The notes under the pieces: generated by a model
Told to the model about the DNA's origin: nothing
Seen by the model: only the letters and a program-made list of their open reading frames with translations
The model's database searches: none
Shown here: positions 29,549 to 40,500 of the stretch, piece by piece
How positions within the stretch are numbered: the first letter of the stretch is position 1
Layout of the letters: every line of letters begins with the position of its first letter
Origin: Bacteroidales bacterium
GTDB lineage: Bacteria; Bacteroidota; Bacteroidia; Bacteroidales; UBA4417
Assembly (NCBI GenBank): GCA_016707705.1
Contig: JADJHD010000010.1
Location: 1-64,000, forward strand
Direction of reading: 5' to 3'
DNA length: 64,000 nucleotides
Made by a program: the position numbers and the translations under genes

Positions 29549-32500
29549 TTATGGTGTAATCTTGGCAATAAATAATGCACTATTATTGTCAAGAATGATC
29601 ATATCACCTGAATCTACAAGACCATCTCCATTAATATCGGTCGTGATATATCCAGTGACAAAATCCTTAACATCATTGTCAACGGAAATCATATCTCCTG
29701 AATCGACAATTCCATCCTCATTGGAATCACCACTATAAATTACATATTTGCCCGACATCAGTTTCTGATTGTCACCATACGCCTGCGAAGCAGATGTGCT
29801 GAAATTATAGCTCATTGTGGCACCACCAAATGATACGGGTGTTCCATTCCAGGTTTCAATGCTGCTACGGTGCTTCAAAACGATATAGTAAGTTGACCCC
29901 AGCGCTGCGGGAAGGGTAAGTGAGCCTGTTCCATCAGTATTGACATTGAGTGTAAAAGGACCACCCGCGAGTGTGTAAGGAGCAACAGAGTTATGAAGTT
30001 CTACCTGAATCTGGTCAGCGATTGTACCGCTGAACTGATCACCAGCTTCATTTTGAGCTTTATTCATACCAGTCCCGTTGAATAATCCCTCAAGATACAA
30101 GGTCAAATTCAGGTTCTTATCGAGGCTCATGATATTGACATTGTAATCTTCAGTTTCTCCATAGGTATAGGAAGTACATGGGTCAATTGTTGAAACATTC
30201 CAAACCTCACGAACCCTCATCCGGGTGATTCCGGTGGTAGCTCCAGAAGGAACTGTAAACGAAATAGTAGAAACGGCAGGTGTTGGAGGAGCATTAACTG
30301 TTCCCAGCATCTCAGTAGTTTCAAAGGTTCCGTTTTGGTTATAGTCAATCCAAACAGCGATATAATTACCTGAACTGTATGTACCCGGACTTACGGACAT
30401 TGTGTAAGCTGTTCCCGGAAGAATGTCAGTTGACATGCTGCTGTAATAATTATAATAAGGACTTGCAGAAGCACCGGTAGCATTGTCAATTGTTCCCAGT
30501 TGGACCAGTGTAATATAGTCCCCTGAAGATGTACCTGTTGTGAATGTAGGGATACAATATGTATATGGAATTACATTGACATAATCAGTCTTCACAAGGG
30601 TATTGGAGCCGTTGGCATTGGTTGCTACCAATGTAACAGAATACAAGCCCATGGCAGTAAACTGAACTTGTGGATTCTGTGAAGTTGCAGAAGTACCTCC
30701 AACGTATGTAAATGTATTTGGAGTGATAGTCCAGTTCCAACTGGTTGGGATGTTTACTGATTGATCAGTAAGAGTAATCGTACTATTTATTGCCGGTGTT
30801 GTTGAAGAAGCTGTAAAGGCTGCTACAGGAGGATCGGTATTTAAGAAACAAGTGATTGCAGCGCTCCAGCCAGCAGCAACCACACTACCATCAGATGTAA
30901 AGTTAAATGTAAGTGCCCTGAAGGGTCAGTAGATGTTACTGTACCAGGACCGGTAGTCCCATTGTAGGTTCCGATAAGAGTTGATGAGGTTGAGGTACCA
31001 TTGTAAATCCTCAGATAATCATATCCTGACTCTGTTGCAAAGGAGTTAAATGCAAACCTGATCATAGCACCCGGTGTAGACGGATAGAATGTTTCGGTAA
31101 TATTCAAACTGTTATTGTAACTTCCTGTTGCTCCACCCGGATCATAGAAATTACCAGTACATGTTGTTACTGATCCTGATACCATTGGAAATTCCGGCGG
31201 GATAACATTAATATAGCCTGTTCGTGTTTCAACGTCAGATGAAGCACCTTTAGTAACAGTCAGTGAAACATCATAGGTACCAACTGTATTGTAAAACACA
31301 GGAGGAGGTACTTGTCCTGAATAACTCGAAGGAGTGCCTCCTGGGAAAGACCATAGCCATGAAGTAGGTGAACAGGTTGATGCGTCAGTAAAGGTTACTG
31401 AGTTTGTTACAACTACTGTTGCAGGAGCAGCGGTAAAATTTGCAAATACATCAGCAACTGTAATATAATTGGCTACTAATGAGGTGTCAGTAGTAACTCC
31501 ATCACCAACAATAAGTTGTACCGAATATGATCCGGGAGTATTGTAGGTAATTGATGGTGGGGTTTGTCCGCTGAATGTTGATGGAGTACCACCAGGGAAA
31601 CTCCAGTTCCAACTGGTTGGAGGGCCGGATGATGTGCTGGTGAAGGTAACTCCGCCACCAGTGCAAACGCTGGTGTTACTGGCAACAAATGAGGCATTGA
31701 GGCCAATCACGAAAGGCGAAACATAAGTTTTGTAATAGCCATCACGATTGTCGGTCCAGCAAGGGTATACTCTGCCACCTTTGGATGTAATTCCAAGATA
31801 ATCGCCCATGTAGCTGCTGGCAAGTCCTGGGATTGGAACTGGAGTGAAAGAAACATCACTTACCCTGAAATCGGACCAAGTGTTGCCGGCGTCTGTTGAG
31901 TTCGAAACCCAGGCTTCGCAAGAAGTACTAGCAGTGTTTCTGTCGTCGTAAAAAACAACAGAAAGATTGCCTGTTTCAGGATCACAGGTAATCCAGGGGC
32001 TATAGGCTTCCTTACCATCTGCGAAGGCACCCTGATTAACCCTTACAGGTGTTGACCATGTGCTTCCTCCATCAGACGATTTAATAATATATACGCTTTT
32101 GTTGGTTCCAGCATTGGTTCCGGGAACTCCGATATTCGTCCAAACGATGTAAATATTGCCATTATTGGGGCCTCCGCTTACATCCACAGCCATTACAGGA
32201 AATGAATTTACACGCATGCTTTTTAATACACCTGTACCTCGTATTCCCTTGATGTTTGTGATCGCCTTGGTAGGAGATGTAAATGTGAGTCCGCCATCAG
32301 TTGATTTCGTAAATCCAAGAGCATCCTCTGTAAGAGAACCGGTACTAGGATAAGTAGCCCAGCAAGCATATACCTGTCCAGCAGGACCGGTTTGAAGATT
32401 CACTCCATGAGCAAAATAGTCTGCACTATTTGAAATTCTTTGTCTGGTTGACCAGGTAGCACCATTATCCGTTGAACGTGAAATAACTGCCTGATAGTTG

Positions 32501-33207
32501 TAAGTGCCGCCAAAATCAGTCCATGCAGCATAAAGATTCCCAACATAGGGGCTGCTTAAGGAATTGTCGATCCACATATGATTCTTATCGGCCAGTGAAC
32601 CGGGATTTGGTGCAATAGTAGCTGTAGACCATGTACCACCTTCATCATCGGAGTAAGCGACACCTTGTCCACCAGGATCATCAATAAAGTTTACATATTG
32701 CCTGCCGGCACGATTAATAGCTGTGGCCGGGTCTCCTGAATTGGAACCACCTGCACCATTGATTGTACCCGAATAGGATGCACCACTGTTGTTACTTTTA
32801 AAATAATCGGCCCCGTAAACGCCTGAGGCACTGCCACCACTCCAGTCAGTTGAATTGTTGGAATTGATCAGATAAGTGTTATTATCAGGATCTACAAATA
32901 CTGAATTTTCACTCTGAGTTGTGTTGGTAAGGGTCGTGATTGCAATATCAGGAGAATCGGAAATGAAATCCTTCGCAACAATCATTGTTCCCTTGAAGGT
33001 AGCAGGGGGAATTGACACAAAAGGGTTGTAAGGCACAAGTCCTTTTGACGCCAACTTCATCCAATAGCCCATATTGTCAATTTTGGGATCGACAACATCT
33101 GCCTGGTTGGTAGGTGTAACTGATTTGGGATCACTTTGCTGTGAATGTGCTTGAAAAGCCCAACACAGAAGCGATAGCAATCCAAGAAATGTAGCTAGTT
33201 TTCGCAT
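29549..33207 (-). CDS. Secreted BNR/PKD/CUB/GEVED protein with dockerin-like C-terminus (one-base frameshift)
   Basis: Two frames (33207-30841 and 30883-29549) are one gene: near + strand CCC 30916-30918 one G is missing from the sense strand, and restoring it reads DPSGALTFNFTSDGSVVAAG across the junction, matching the equivalent site of the 42460 protein. Corrected length about 1,219 residues. Signal peptide MRKLATFLGLLSLLCWAFQA. Residues about 60-505: Asp-box propeller (SDDEGGTWST, STDNGATWST, SSDGGSTWST, STDAGNTWSD). Then two PKD domains (WNWSFPGGTPST, WLWSFPGGTPSS), a CUB-like domain (FYDPGGATGSY ... YDYLRIYNGTS), another PKD (WNWTITPN), a GEVED domain (YIAVWIDYNQNGTF ... YGETEDYNVNI), and the shared module with loops DSNEDGIVDSGD and DINGDGLVDSGD, end KITP. 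Confidence 0.88.
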
Positions 33208-33303
33208 GTTAGAGGGTTTTTGGGTTTTGGTTTATTTGAGATTAAAGATGAAATAATCAGGTTTTGGATTATTGAATTACGCTATTGGCAATACTCCAAA
33301 GCA

Positions 33304-33338
33304 AAAAAAAAATCATATCCTAAAGATATGATTTTTTC
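33304..33338 (-). terminator. Bidirectional-looking terminator of the 33388 gene
   Basis: Stem AAAAATCATATC / GATATGATTTTT with a five-base loop, flanked by A-run and T-run, so it can act on either strand; the upstream minus-strand gene ends at 33388. Confidence 0.8.
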
Positions 33339-33387
33339 AATTACAACAGGCAATTCATGATCACCTGCATAAAAAAAAATTGCATTT

Positions 33388-36300
33388 CTATGGGGTTACT
33401 TTCGCAATAAACAATGCACCATTATTGTCGAGCAAAATCATATCACCGGAATCAATCAAACCATCCCCATTCAGGTCAGTTGAAACATAGCCGGAAAGGA
33501 AAGTTGCAGCATTATTATCAACAGGAATCATATCCCCGGAGTCGATTAAACCATCCTGATTTACATCTCCTCCAAACATAACATACTTTCCTGCAATCAG
33601 CTTTAAATTGCTTCCAAAAGCCTGAGATGCAGAATTACTGAAATCATAACTCATTGTTGCTGCGCCAAATGATAATGGAGAGGCATTCCATGTCTCGATG
33701 CTGTTGCGGTGTTTAACAACAATGTAATAGCTGGATCCCAGGGATGCCGGAACTGAAACAGATGCTGTTCCATTCGTGTTAACATCAACTGTATAAGGTC
33801 CTCCAACCAGGGAATAAGGTGAAACTGCACTATGTAGCTCAACTGCAATCTGATCGGCAACAGTACCCGGAAATTGGTCACCGGTACCACTTTGAGCTTT
33901 GTTCATCCCAAAACCATTGTATAATCCTTCAAGGTAAAGTGTAAGATTCAAGGTTTTAGAACTGCTTGTAACAGAAACATTGTCAACATACCAATAGTCA
34001 TAATTGTACAAATTACCTTCAATTGTAAAAGCAATAAGTGTGTTTGCAGAATTAAGATTGCTCAGAATTGTCGTATTCACAAGAGTTGCAGCTATATTCG
34101 TAGCTGTTGTTGCCACTGACCAAGCCTCATTGGTCCAGGTTGTTCCATCAGTACTTGACTGAACTCTCAGTGTACATCCCGTTGAATACGCATCCAGCAT
34201 ATGGCGGAAACTCAAATCCAATTGCGTCATTCCCACTGTATTTATTGGTGGTGTCACTAATCTGGAAATGGCAGGACTGATATTCTGATAGGTAGATTTC
34301 ATTTCGTAAGCAGTACCTCCTGCAGTACCGGTATTGGAAACAGTCCACTTATCAACGGCACCTGTTCCAGATATCTGTGTTGTCCAGCAAGAAGGAAGTG
34401 TTGCTGCTGTGAAAGTTTCATTCAGTGGTATCGTGGAAGTGCCGCATAATGTGAGAGCATTAGCGGTAATACCTGCTGAATAATTATTGGTCGCATTATA
34501 CGAATAGGCCTTGTAATAATACCGGGTATTGGGCGAAAGAGCCAAATGACTGAAACCAGTTGCGCTCCCCCTGTAAATTACTGTACCACCTCCGGATACT
34601 AAATCTCCGGCTGTATAACTGTTGCCGTTTACTGGAGTACCAAAAGTATTTGCTGAATTCGTCACCACCATTACATTATCAGTTGCTGGATTCTTCGTCC
34701 ATGCAAGATCAATCTGAGTGGATCCAACTGCAGCTGCAGTAAATGTTGCGGGGTTGGCAACCAGTCCTGAAATACAGGAAATGGTGGCAGCCCATCCGAT
34801 ATCATTAAGTGAGATATCACTATGGAATACAAAAGTGACAGAGCCGGTGGCATTGGTCGCCAATACAGTACCAGGTGAGGTTGTACCACAATATGTTCCA
34901 AGCAATGGATAAGTATTATTGGGTCCATCATAAACCTTAAGGTAATCGTAGGCGCAGGTAGCATGAGCCTCCAATGAAAAAGCGGTAAACACGAACTGCA
35001 GCATATTGCCAGCAACCGATGGATTGAATACCATAGTAAAATCCTGACTGTTAGAATAATTTGACGCAGATCCGCCTGAATCGTAGAAATAGCCGTCGCA
35101 GGTAGTGATTGTACTATTAGCCATGTTGAAGATCGGATCCGTCACTGTCACAAAATTCGACTTAGTCTCAGTGACGGTGCCATTTACCGTCAGGGAGACG
35201 GTTTTTACTCCGGTAGTAGAGTATGTAACTGTATGCGGACCCTGGGTTGAGGCTGTTGCAGGACTTGCTCCAGCTCCGAAATCCCAGGCCCAGGAAGTGA
35301 TGCCGCAAGTTGAAGCATCTGTGAATGTTACACTGTTATTAACAACAATTGTCGTTGCACTGGCAGTGAAATCCGCGTTTGCTGCATTCACTGAAATGTA
35401 ATTTGTCCTGGTAAATGTATTATTCCCCTGAGCATTTGTAACAGTCAGAGCAATTGTATAATTGCCATAAGCAGAAAAAGAGAGGTGCGGATTTTGCGAT
35501 GTTGCGTTAGTACCATCAACAAATGAATAGGTAGCCGGAGTTACAGTCCAGCTCCATGTTGTCGGTGTACCTGCTGATTGATCCTGCATGATTACTGTTG
35601 AATTCAGGCAAGGCTTAGTAACATTTGCTGTAAAATTGGCAACTGGAGGAACAGGGCCTAATAGAAATGATGCTATTCGGGTTCTCCAGGGTGTGGAACC
35701 AGATGTTTGAATATATTCGGTTGTATACCAGAATGTTCCATCGTCAGTTGGATCAACTGACATCATGCTGTAATCGCCCCATCTTGCCGCAGAACCCGAT
35801 TGATACCCTGAACCATTGAAAATTGTTTGCTCAGCATATGTCATTTGTCCAAGAGGGTCGGTCGATTGTCTGCCTGTATATTTTATGGAAGGATAAATTG
35901 TAGTTCCATCTGAAACTGAGTAACCTAATCCAATATCTCCTACCCCATTCATTGCCACGCTTGCCATCCATCGATGAGCGGCATCCGGTGCATAGGTACC
36001 TTGCTGATAGATACTCCATCCGCTTCCGGTGTTTCTCAATTCATACCATCTGACTCCGGCATGTCCTGTACCATCCACCTCAACAGTATGATTGGTTACC
36101 ATAGATCTGTGATCTCCAAAATTCCTGTATTGCAACCTGTACATTAGCCTGTCAGTAAGGGCTTCGAGGAGTACTGTTGTCCCTGGCTGAGGTATGCAAT
36201 TCCCACTGGAACATACAGTTGAGTTGAATGGAGCAGTGACAAGACTGGCGCTTTCTGCAAATGTAGAATTGGCAGGAGTAGTCCAATCGGCATGAAATTG

Positions 36301-37314
36301 CCATATCTTAAGATAATCTTCAGTAGAAGATGACCAGTCGTTGAAATAGGTAAAATAATTGGGTTCATTTGTAACAGGAGTGGTAGCACCATCCCAGTCG
36401 GAAGGAAGCATGCTTCCCGGATCACTGCTGCCTCCAAGATCGAAGTAAATCATTTGTGCGGTTGGATCCCCGGTGAGCATTTTGCTTCTTTCAAAAGCGC
36501 AAGCTCCTACCCCACCCCATGATGAGCCACTTATAAACTGATTGACAGCCATATAATATCCATCATGCCAAACACCGAATTTCGGATAATCAGGCATTTT
36601 ATTCCCAAACTGAAAAACATACCTGTTCCAGGCACCAGTAGGATCATTGGTTTGCGAAACTGCAATAAGCATCGCATATTGGGTGGAATTAGGCAGGGAG
36701 AACTGAGATATCATCCAGCGATCAGCTTGCTGGTCATAAAGAACAATAGGGTCTCCATTGTTAGTTCCATTCCATGGGGCAGGAATTCCAGCCCAGATCG
36801 TACTGAGGTTGGCTGGTCCGTATAAAGAAGTGCCGGTTTTACTGAAAATCTGAAATCCCAGATTTACAACCTGAACATAGTGATTGGGGCCTACATCACC
36901 TTGAGTATCCGGAGGGTAAACTCCATATGTATTATTGATACCTTCAAAATTCTGAATGGGAGCCTTTGCAGTTGGAATATTATCATTGATTACACTTTGC
37001 AAGGCAGGGTCCACAGTAAATCGTGAAGGATTCTCCTGAAGGTTACGCATCAGCTTAAGATTCAGTTCGTTTTCAACTTCTGCCTCTGAATCCTCATCCT
37101 CCTTGGCAATAAAACCTCTGATAATGGGCATTTCACTTAATGAAGGAGTTTGATCCGCATACACAGCCTTAGTTGCAATAGTGGGTTGCAATGGCCTGGT
37201 CTGGCCTTCTGCCTGACCTGCAGAAAACAGTATTACTATACCGGAAATGAAAAAAGAAAGCCAGCTAATACTGCTTAGCCTGAACTTTTGATTTTGAAGA
37301 TCGAACGTTGTCAT
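33388..37314 (-). CDS. Secreted propeller-like protein with PKD, CUB, anchor J and dockerin-like C-terminus
   Basis: 1,308 residues from ATG 37314, chosen because it follows an A/C-rich leader and opens MTTFDLQNQKFRLSSISWL plus a hydrophobic stretch ending in QAEGQ; a frame extension to 37356 adds only 14 residues. Residues about 90-560 are a domain shared with the 46049 and 51312 proteins: YPPDTQGDVGPNHYVQVVN, GDPIVLYDQQADRWMISQF, DPTGAWNRYVF, MPDYPKFGVWHDGYYM, QYRNFGDHRSMV, VRWYELRNTG, QQGTYAPDAAHRWM; I know this only as an unnamed Bacteroidota secreted domain, probably a beta-propeller. Then two PKD domains, a CUB-like domain (CDGYFYDSGGS ... YDYLKVYDGPN), FnIII, choice-of-anchor J (DYWYVDNVSV) and the shared module with loops DVNQDGLIDSGD and DLNGDGLIDSGD, end KVTP. 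No peptidase site seen. Confidence 0.85.
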   Translation of the reverse strand: MTTFDLQNQKFRLSSISWLSFFISGIVILFSAGQAEGQTRPLQPTIATKAVYADQTPSLSEMPIIRGFIAKEDEDSEAEVENELNLKLMRNLQENPSRFTVDPALQSVINDNIPTAKAPIQNFEGINNTYGVYPPDTQGDVGPNHYVQVVNLGFQIFSKTGTSLYGPANLSTIWAGIPAPWNGTNNGDPIVLYDQQADRWMISQFSLPNSTQYAMLIAVSQTNDPTGAWNRYVFQFGNKMPDYPKFGVWHDGYYMAVNQFISGSSWGGVGACAFERSKMLTGDPTAQMIYFDLGGSSDPGSMLPSDWDGATTPVTNEPNYFTYFNDWSSSTEDYLKIWQFHADWTTPANSTFAESASLVTAPFNSTVCSSGNCIPQPGTTVLLEALTDRLMYRLQYRNFGDHRSMVTNHTVEVDGTGHAGVRWYELRNTGSGWSIYQQGTYAPDAAHRWMASVAMNGVGDIGLGYSVSDGTTIYPSIKYTGRQSTDPLGQMTYAEQTIFNGSGYQSGSAARWGDYSMMSVDPTDDGTFWYTTEYIQTSGSTPWRTRIASFLLGPVPPVANFTANVTKPCLNSTVIMQDQSAGTPTTWSWTVTPATYSFVDGTNATSQNPHLSFSAYGNYTIALTVTNAQGNNTFTRTNYISVNAANADFTASATTIVVNNSVTFTDASTCGITSWAWDFGAGASPATASTQGPHTVTYSTTGVKTVSLTVNGTVTETKSNFVTVTDPIFNMANSTITTCDGYFYDSGGSASNYSNSQDFTMVFNPSVAGNMLQFVFTAFSLEAHATCAYDYLKVYDGPNNTYPLLGTYCGTTSPGTVLATNATGSVTFVFHSDISLNDIGWAATISCISGLVANPATFTAAAVGSTQIDLAWTKNPATDNVMVVTNSANTFGTPVNGNSYTAGDLVSGGGTVIYRGSATGFSHLALSPNTRYYYKAYSYNATNNYSAGITANALTLCGTSTIPLNETFTAATLPSCWTTQISGTGAVDKWTVSNTGTAGGTAYEMKSTYQNISPAISRLVTPPINTVGMTQLDLSFRHMLDAYSTGCTLRVQSSTDGTTWTNEAWSVATTATNIAATLVNTTILSNLNSANTLIAFTIEGNLYNYDYWYVDNVSVTSSSKTLNLTLYLEGLYNGFGMNKAQSGTGDQFPGTVADQIAVELHSAVSPYSLVGGPYTVDVNTNGTASVSVPASLGSSYYIVVKHRNSIETWNASPLSFGAATMSYDFSNSASQAFGSNLKLIAGKYVMFGGDVNQDGLIDSGDMIPVDNNAATFLSGYVSTDLNGDGLIDSGDMILLDNNGALFIAKVTP

Positions 37315-37372
37315 CTTAAAGTAGTTGGTTGAGATTATTTCAATTATGCTATTCATTAATGTACATCATGCT

Positions 37373-37404
37373 CAAAAGTAAGTCAATTGTGCGTTATTAT
37401 TGAC
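37373..37404 (-). promoter_or_regulatory. Predicted promoter with overlapping dyad, upstream of the 33388 gene
   Basis: On the minus strand TACTTTTG (37380-37373) matches the TAnnTTTG -7 element about 60 bases before the start. Directly upstream lies the dyad GTCAAT (37382-37387) / ATTGAC (37399-37404), with an overlapping dyad TGTGCG / CGCACA (37388-37413), positioned where a repressor or activator would act. A good -33 TTTG is not seen. Confidence 0.4.
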
Positions 37405-37522
37405 ATTCGCACATAGACTACTCGTTCATGCTCCTTTAAATTCCTGGGATCATTTTATTTTTTGCGGAGAGTTTCATATAACGTAAATAATTGTATATAA
37501 ACTACTTAAATAGTTCTCCAAA

Positions 37523-37556
37523 TAAAAAAGGGCAATTCCTGAAGAACTGCCCTTTC
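37523..37556 (-). terminator. Terminator of the M14 peptidase gene
   Basis: On the minus strand AAAGGGCAGTTC pairs with GAATTGCCCTTT (one mismatch, loop TTCAG) and runs into TTTTATTT. Confidence 0.85.
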
Positions 37557-37573
37557 CCATCGTTTATTATCGA

Positions 37574-40500
37574 CTATGGATGAACTGTACTAATAAAATT
37601 CGCTGCATTATTATCCAGAAGAATCATATCTCCTGAATCAACGAGTCCATCTCCATTCAAATCAGTTGCCATATACCCTGCACTAAAATTGCCGGCATCG
37701 TTATCCACGGATATCATATCTGATGAATCAATCAATCCATCCTGATTTACATCTCCAGAATAAATAGCCCAATAACCTCCCGGCCTGGGAGCCAGATTGC
37801 TTCCAAAAGCTTTAGTATCAAGATCAAAATTATAGGTTATAGTACTACCTGCAAATGAAATGGCTGTAGCAGATGCAGTTTCAATACTATTTCTGTTATG
37901 AATGCTTAGATAATAGGAACCGCTGTACGACGAAGGAAGGGAGATACTTATACTTCCATCAGTTAGGAGATCTACATTTGAAACCGAATAAACAAGAGTA
38001 TTGTAATTGGATTCATCATGCAATTCCAAAGTCACTTTGTCCGCAATAGTTGCGCCCCAGTGAATTCCATTTTCATCCATGGCAGGGTTCATCTGTCCTG
38101 ATCCGGCGAAAAGTCCTTCAAGCAGGAAATTCACATTCAAAGTCTTGAATGGAACTCCTTCCTGTGTAACTGTAACGATTTGAGGACTTAAGCCCGGAAC
38201 ATTGAAGGTTAAACTAGCAACTCTCTGGGAGGATGATGTATTTGCCTGATAAGTCGCAACAAGATTTCCACTACCAAATCCAGATCCAGGGGAAATAGTA
38301 CACCAAGCCTGATCACTCACTACCGACCATGAAGCGTTGCAACTAACCACGAATCCGGCACTGCCGGCAGCTGCCAGAACTACCTGATTTGTAGGTGAAA
38401 CATTCAATGAAGGTGGAGGATTAAGCAGAATAGCAGGTTGGATTACCGTAAAGCAGTTTAAACTGTTCAATGTGAAGGCTGTATTGATTCCAGCGAGATA
38501 CTGGCTAATTTTCGTAGGGTAAGGAATTGTTGTGAAACAGAATAATGGATTAGGATCCGAAGAGGTGGTAAAACTTGCAGTATTTGTAATTTTTATCCTG
38601 CAAAGTCTGGAAGGACTGGCCGGATTTGTTGAAATAATAGATCCGCTGCCGGCACCCGGAGGTGTTTTTGCTGCAAGTTTCAGGCAGTTTTGTGATTGAG
38701 TGAAAGTCACGCTGGTTGGCTGCTGGGATGCATTCAACGTAGAGGATGAAGGCACAATGGACGCAGAGATTGTACCACCATTGTACATTGCGGGATTGAA
38801 AGTAAGTCCGGCCTGCACTGTAGCCAATTCAAAGGGTAGTGTTGCATCCATATCCAAAAGAAGCAAGTCAAACTCAAAGGTAGTTGGTGATGTTTGCACC
38901 AAATTTGTGCAAGTATAATTCAACTCTTGCAGTGGCGCAGCCTGAATTACAGTAACTGTTACAGGACTCGCTCCATTTGCAGTCAATGTTATGGCCGCAG
39001 TTCTTGATGTTGCCAAAGGATTTGCAGTATACGTTGCTGTAAGCAAAGAATTCCCGGATCCTGAGGCTGGAACTGTACACCAGGACTGGTCGCTGCTGGC
39101 TGTCCAGCTTGTATTTGAAGTCACAGTAAAAGAGGTATTACCACTAGTCCCGGTAACACTCTGACTTGATGGGCTCGCTGACAATTGTGGTAAAACACCT
39201 GCAGCCTGTGTCATTGTAACCTGTACAGGTGCAAGTCCGGAAACCGTAACGGTCAGAGTCGCAACTCTTACGGTGATAGTAGTATTTTGAGTATAGGCGA
39301 AGATCGCTGTACTGTCACCGATACCAGATGTTGGTCCAGTACACCAGCCTGCATCACTGCTAATGGTCCATGAAGAATTGGATGTAATCGCAAAGGTAGT
39401 AACACCGGCAGCATTGATTACATCACGGTTTGCAGGAGTAACTGATAAAGTGGGAGCAGCCTGTACAACTGTAACCGCTACTGAAATGGCTCCCGGGGCT
39501 GAAACTGTAATGTTTGCAGTTCTGCTGGTCAAACTTGTATTCTGTGTACAGTTTGCTGTAATCGATCCATTTCCATTACCACCATAGGTGAGAGTGCACC
39601 ATGTCTGGTCACTTGAGGCAGTCCACACAGTATTGGAGTTTACTGAGAAGCCAGCTGATCCTGCAGCTGCAGTCATTTGTTGCGAAGAAGGCGTAACTGA
39701 TAAAGCAGGTGCAGCCTGAGTGACAGTGACAACTACAGGTGTCAGTCCTGTAACGGTAACGGTAACATTGGCAACTCTCTGCGTGGAAGTAGTATTTTGC
39801 TGATAAGTTGCTGTTATTGATGCATTACCACTTCCTGTTGATGTTACGGTACACCATGACTGGTCAGAACTTGCTGTCCATGACGAATTGGATGTGACAG
39901 TAAAGAGTGTACTGCCGGATGCAGCTGTGACATTTTGATTGGCAGGAGCAACTGATAAGGTTGGAGAAGCTGATCCTGTGATTGAAACATCATCTATGCA
40001 TACTCCATAGCCGTATTTAGCATTCCCTTCAAAGGCAATGTAATAATCGGAGGAAGTGTTGGGGAGTGTAATCGTTCTTTGAGTCCAGGAAGCAACACTT
40101 GCCGTGTATGAAACCAATTGGGTCCATGTACCGGTAGCTGATGTCTTGTAATATACTATCAGTTTATCCTGATCAGTACTCCAAACTCTCATATAATGCC
40201 AGAAGGTAAGCGTAGGACTTCCCAATCCACTCAAGTTCAGTGAAGGTGTAATCAGTTTGGTAATGTTGTCGGTTGCTGTAGCATCCTTCAAACAGGCATT
40301 ATAGGTCCCTCCATGAGCAGTAGATGGAGCCGTGCCTCCGTTTCCTGTGATAAAAGTCCAGTTTAATCCGGAACTGTTCACTTGTTCCTGTGACCAGCAA
40401 TTGGGAATCGTACCTGCATTTTCAAATCCCTCGTTCCAAGGGAAAGTTGAAACAATTCCGCAAGTTGTTGTGAATGTCAAATCATCACCGTAAAATGTCC

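Noticed and set aside
37315..37356. Upstream ATG start for the 33388 gene
   Set aside because: It adds 14 residues before the Met that opens the export signal; the A/C-rich leader sits directly before 37314.
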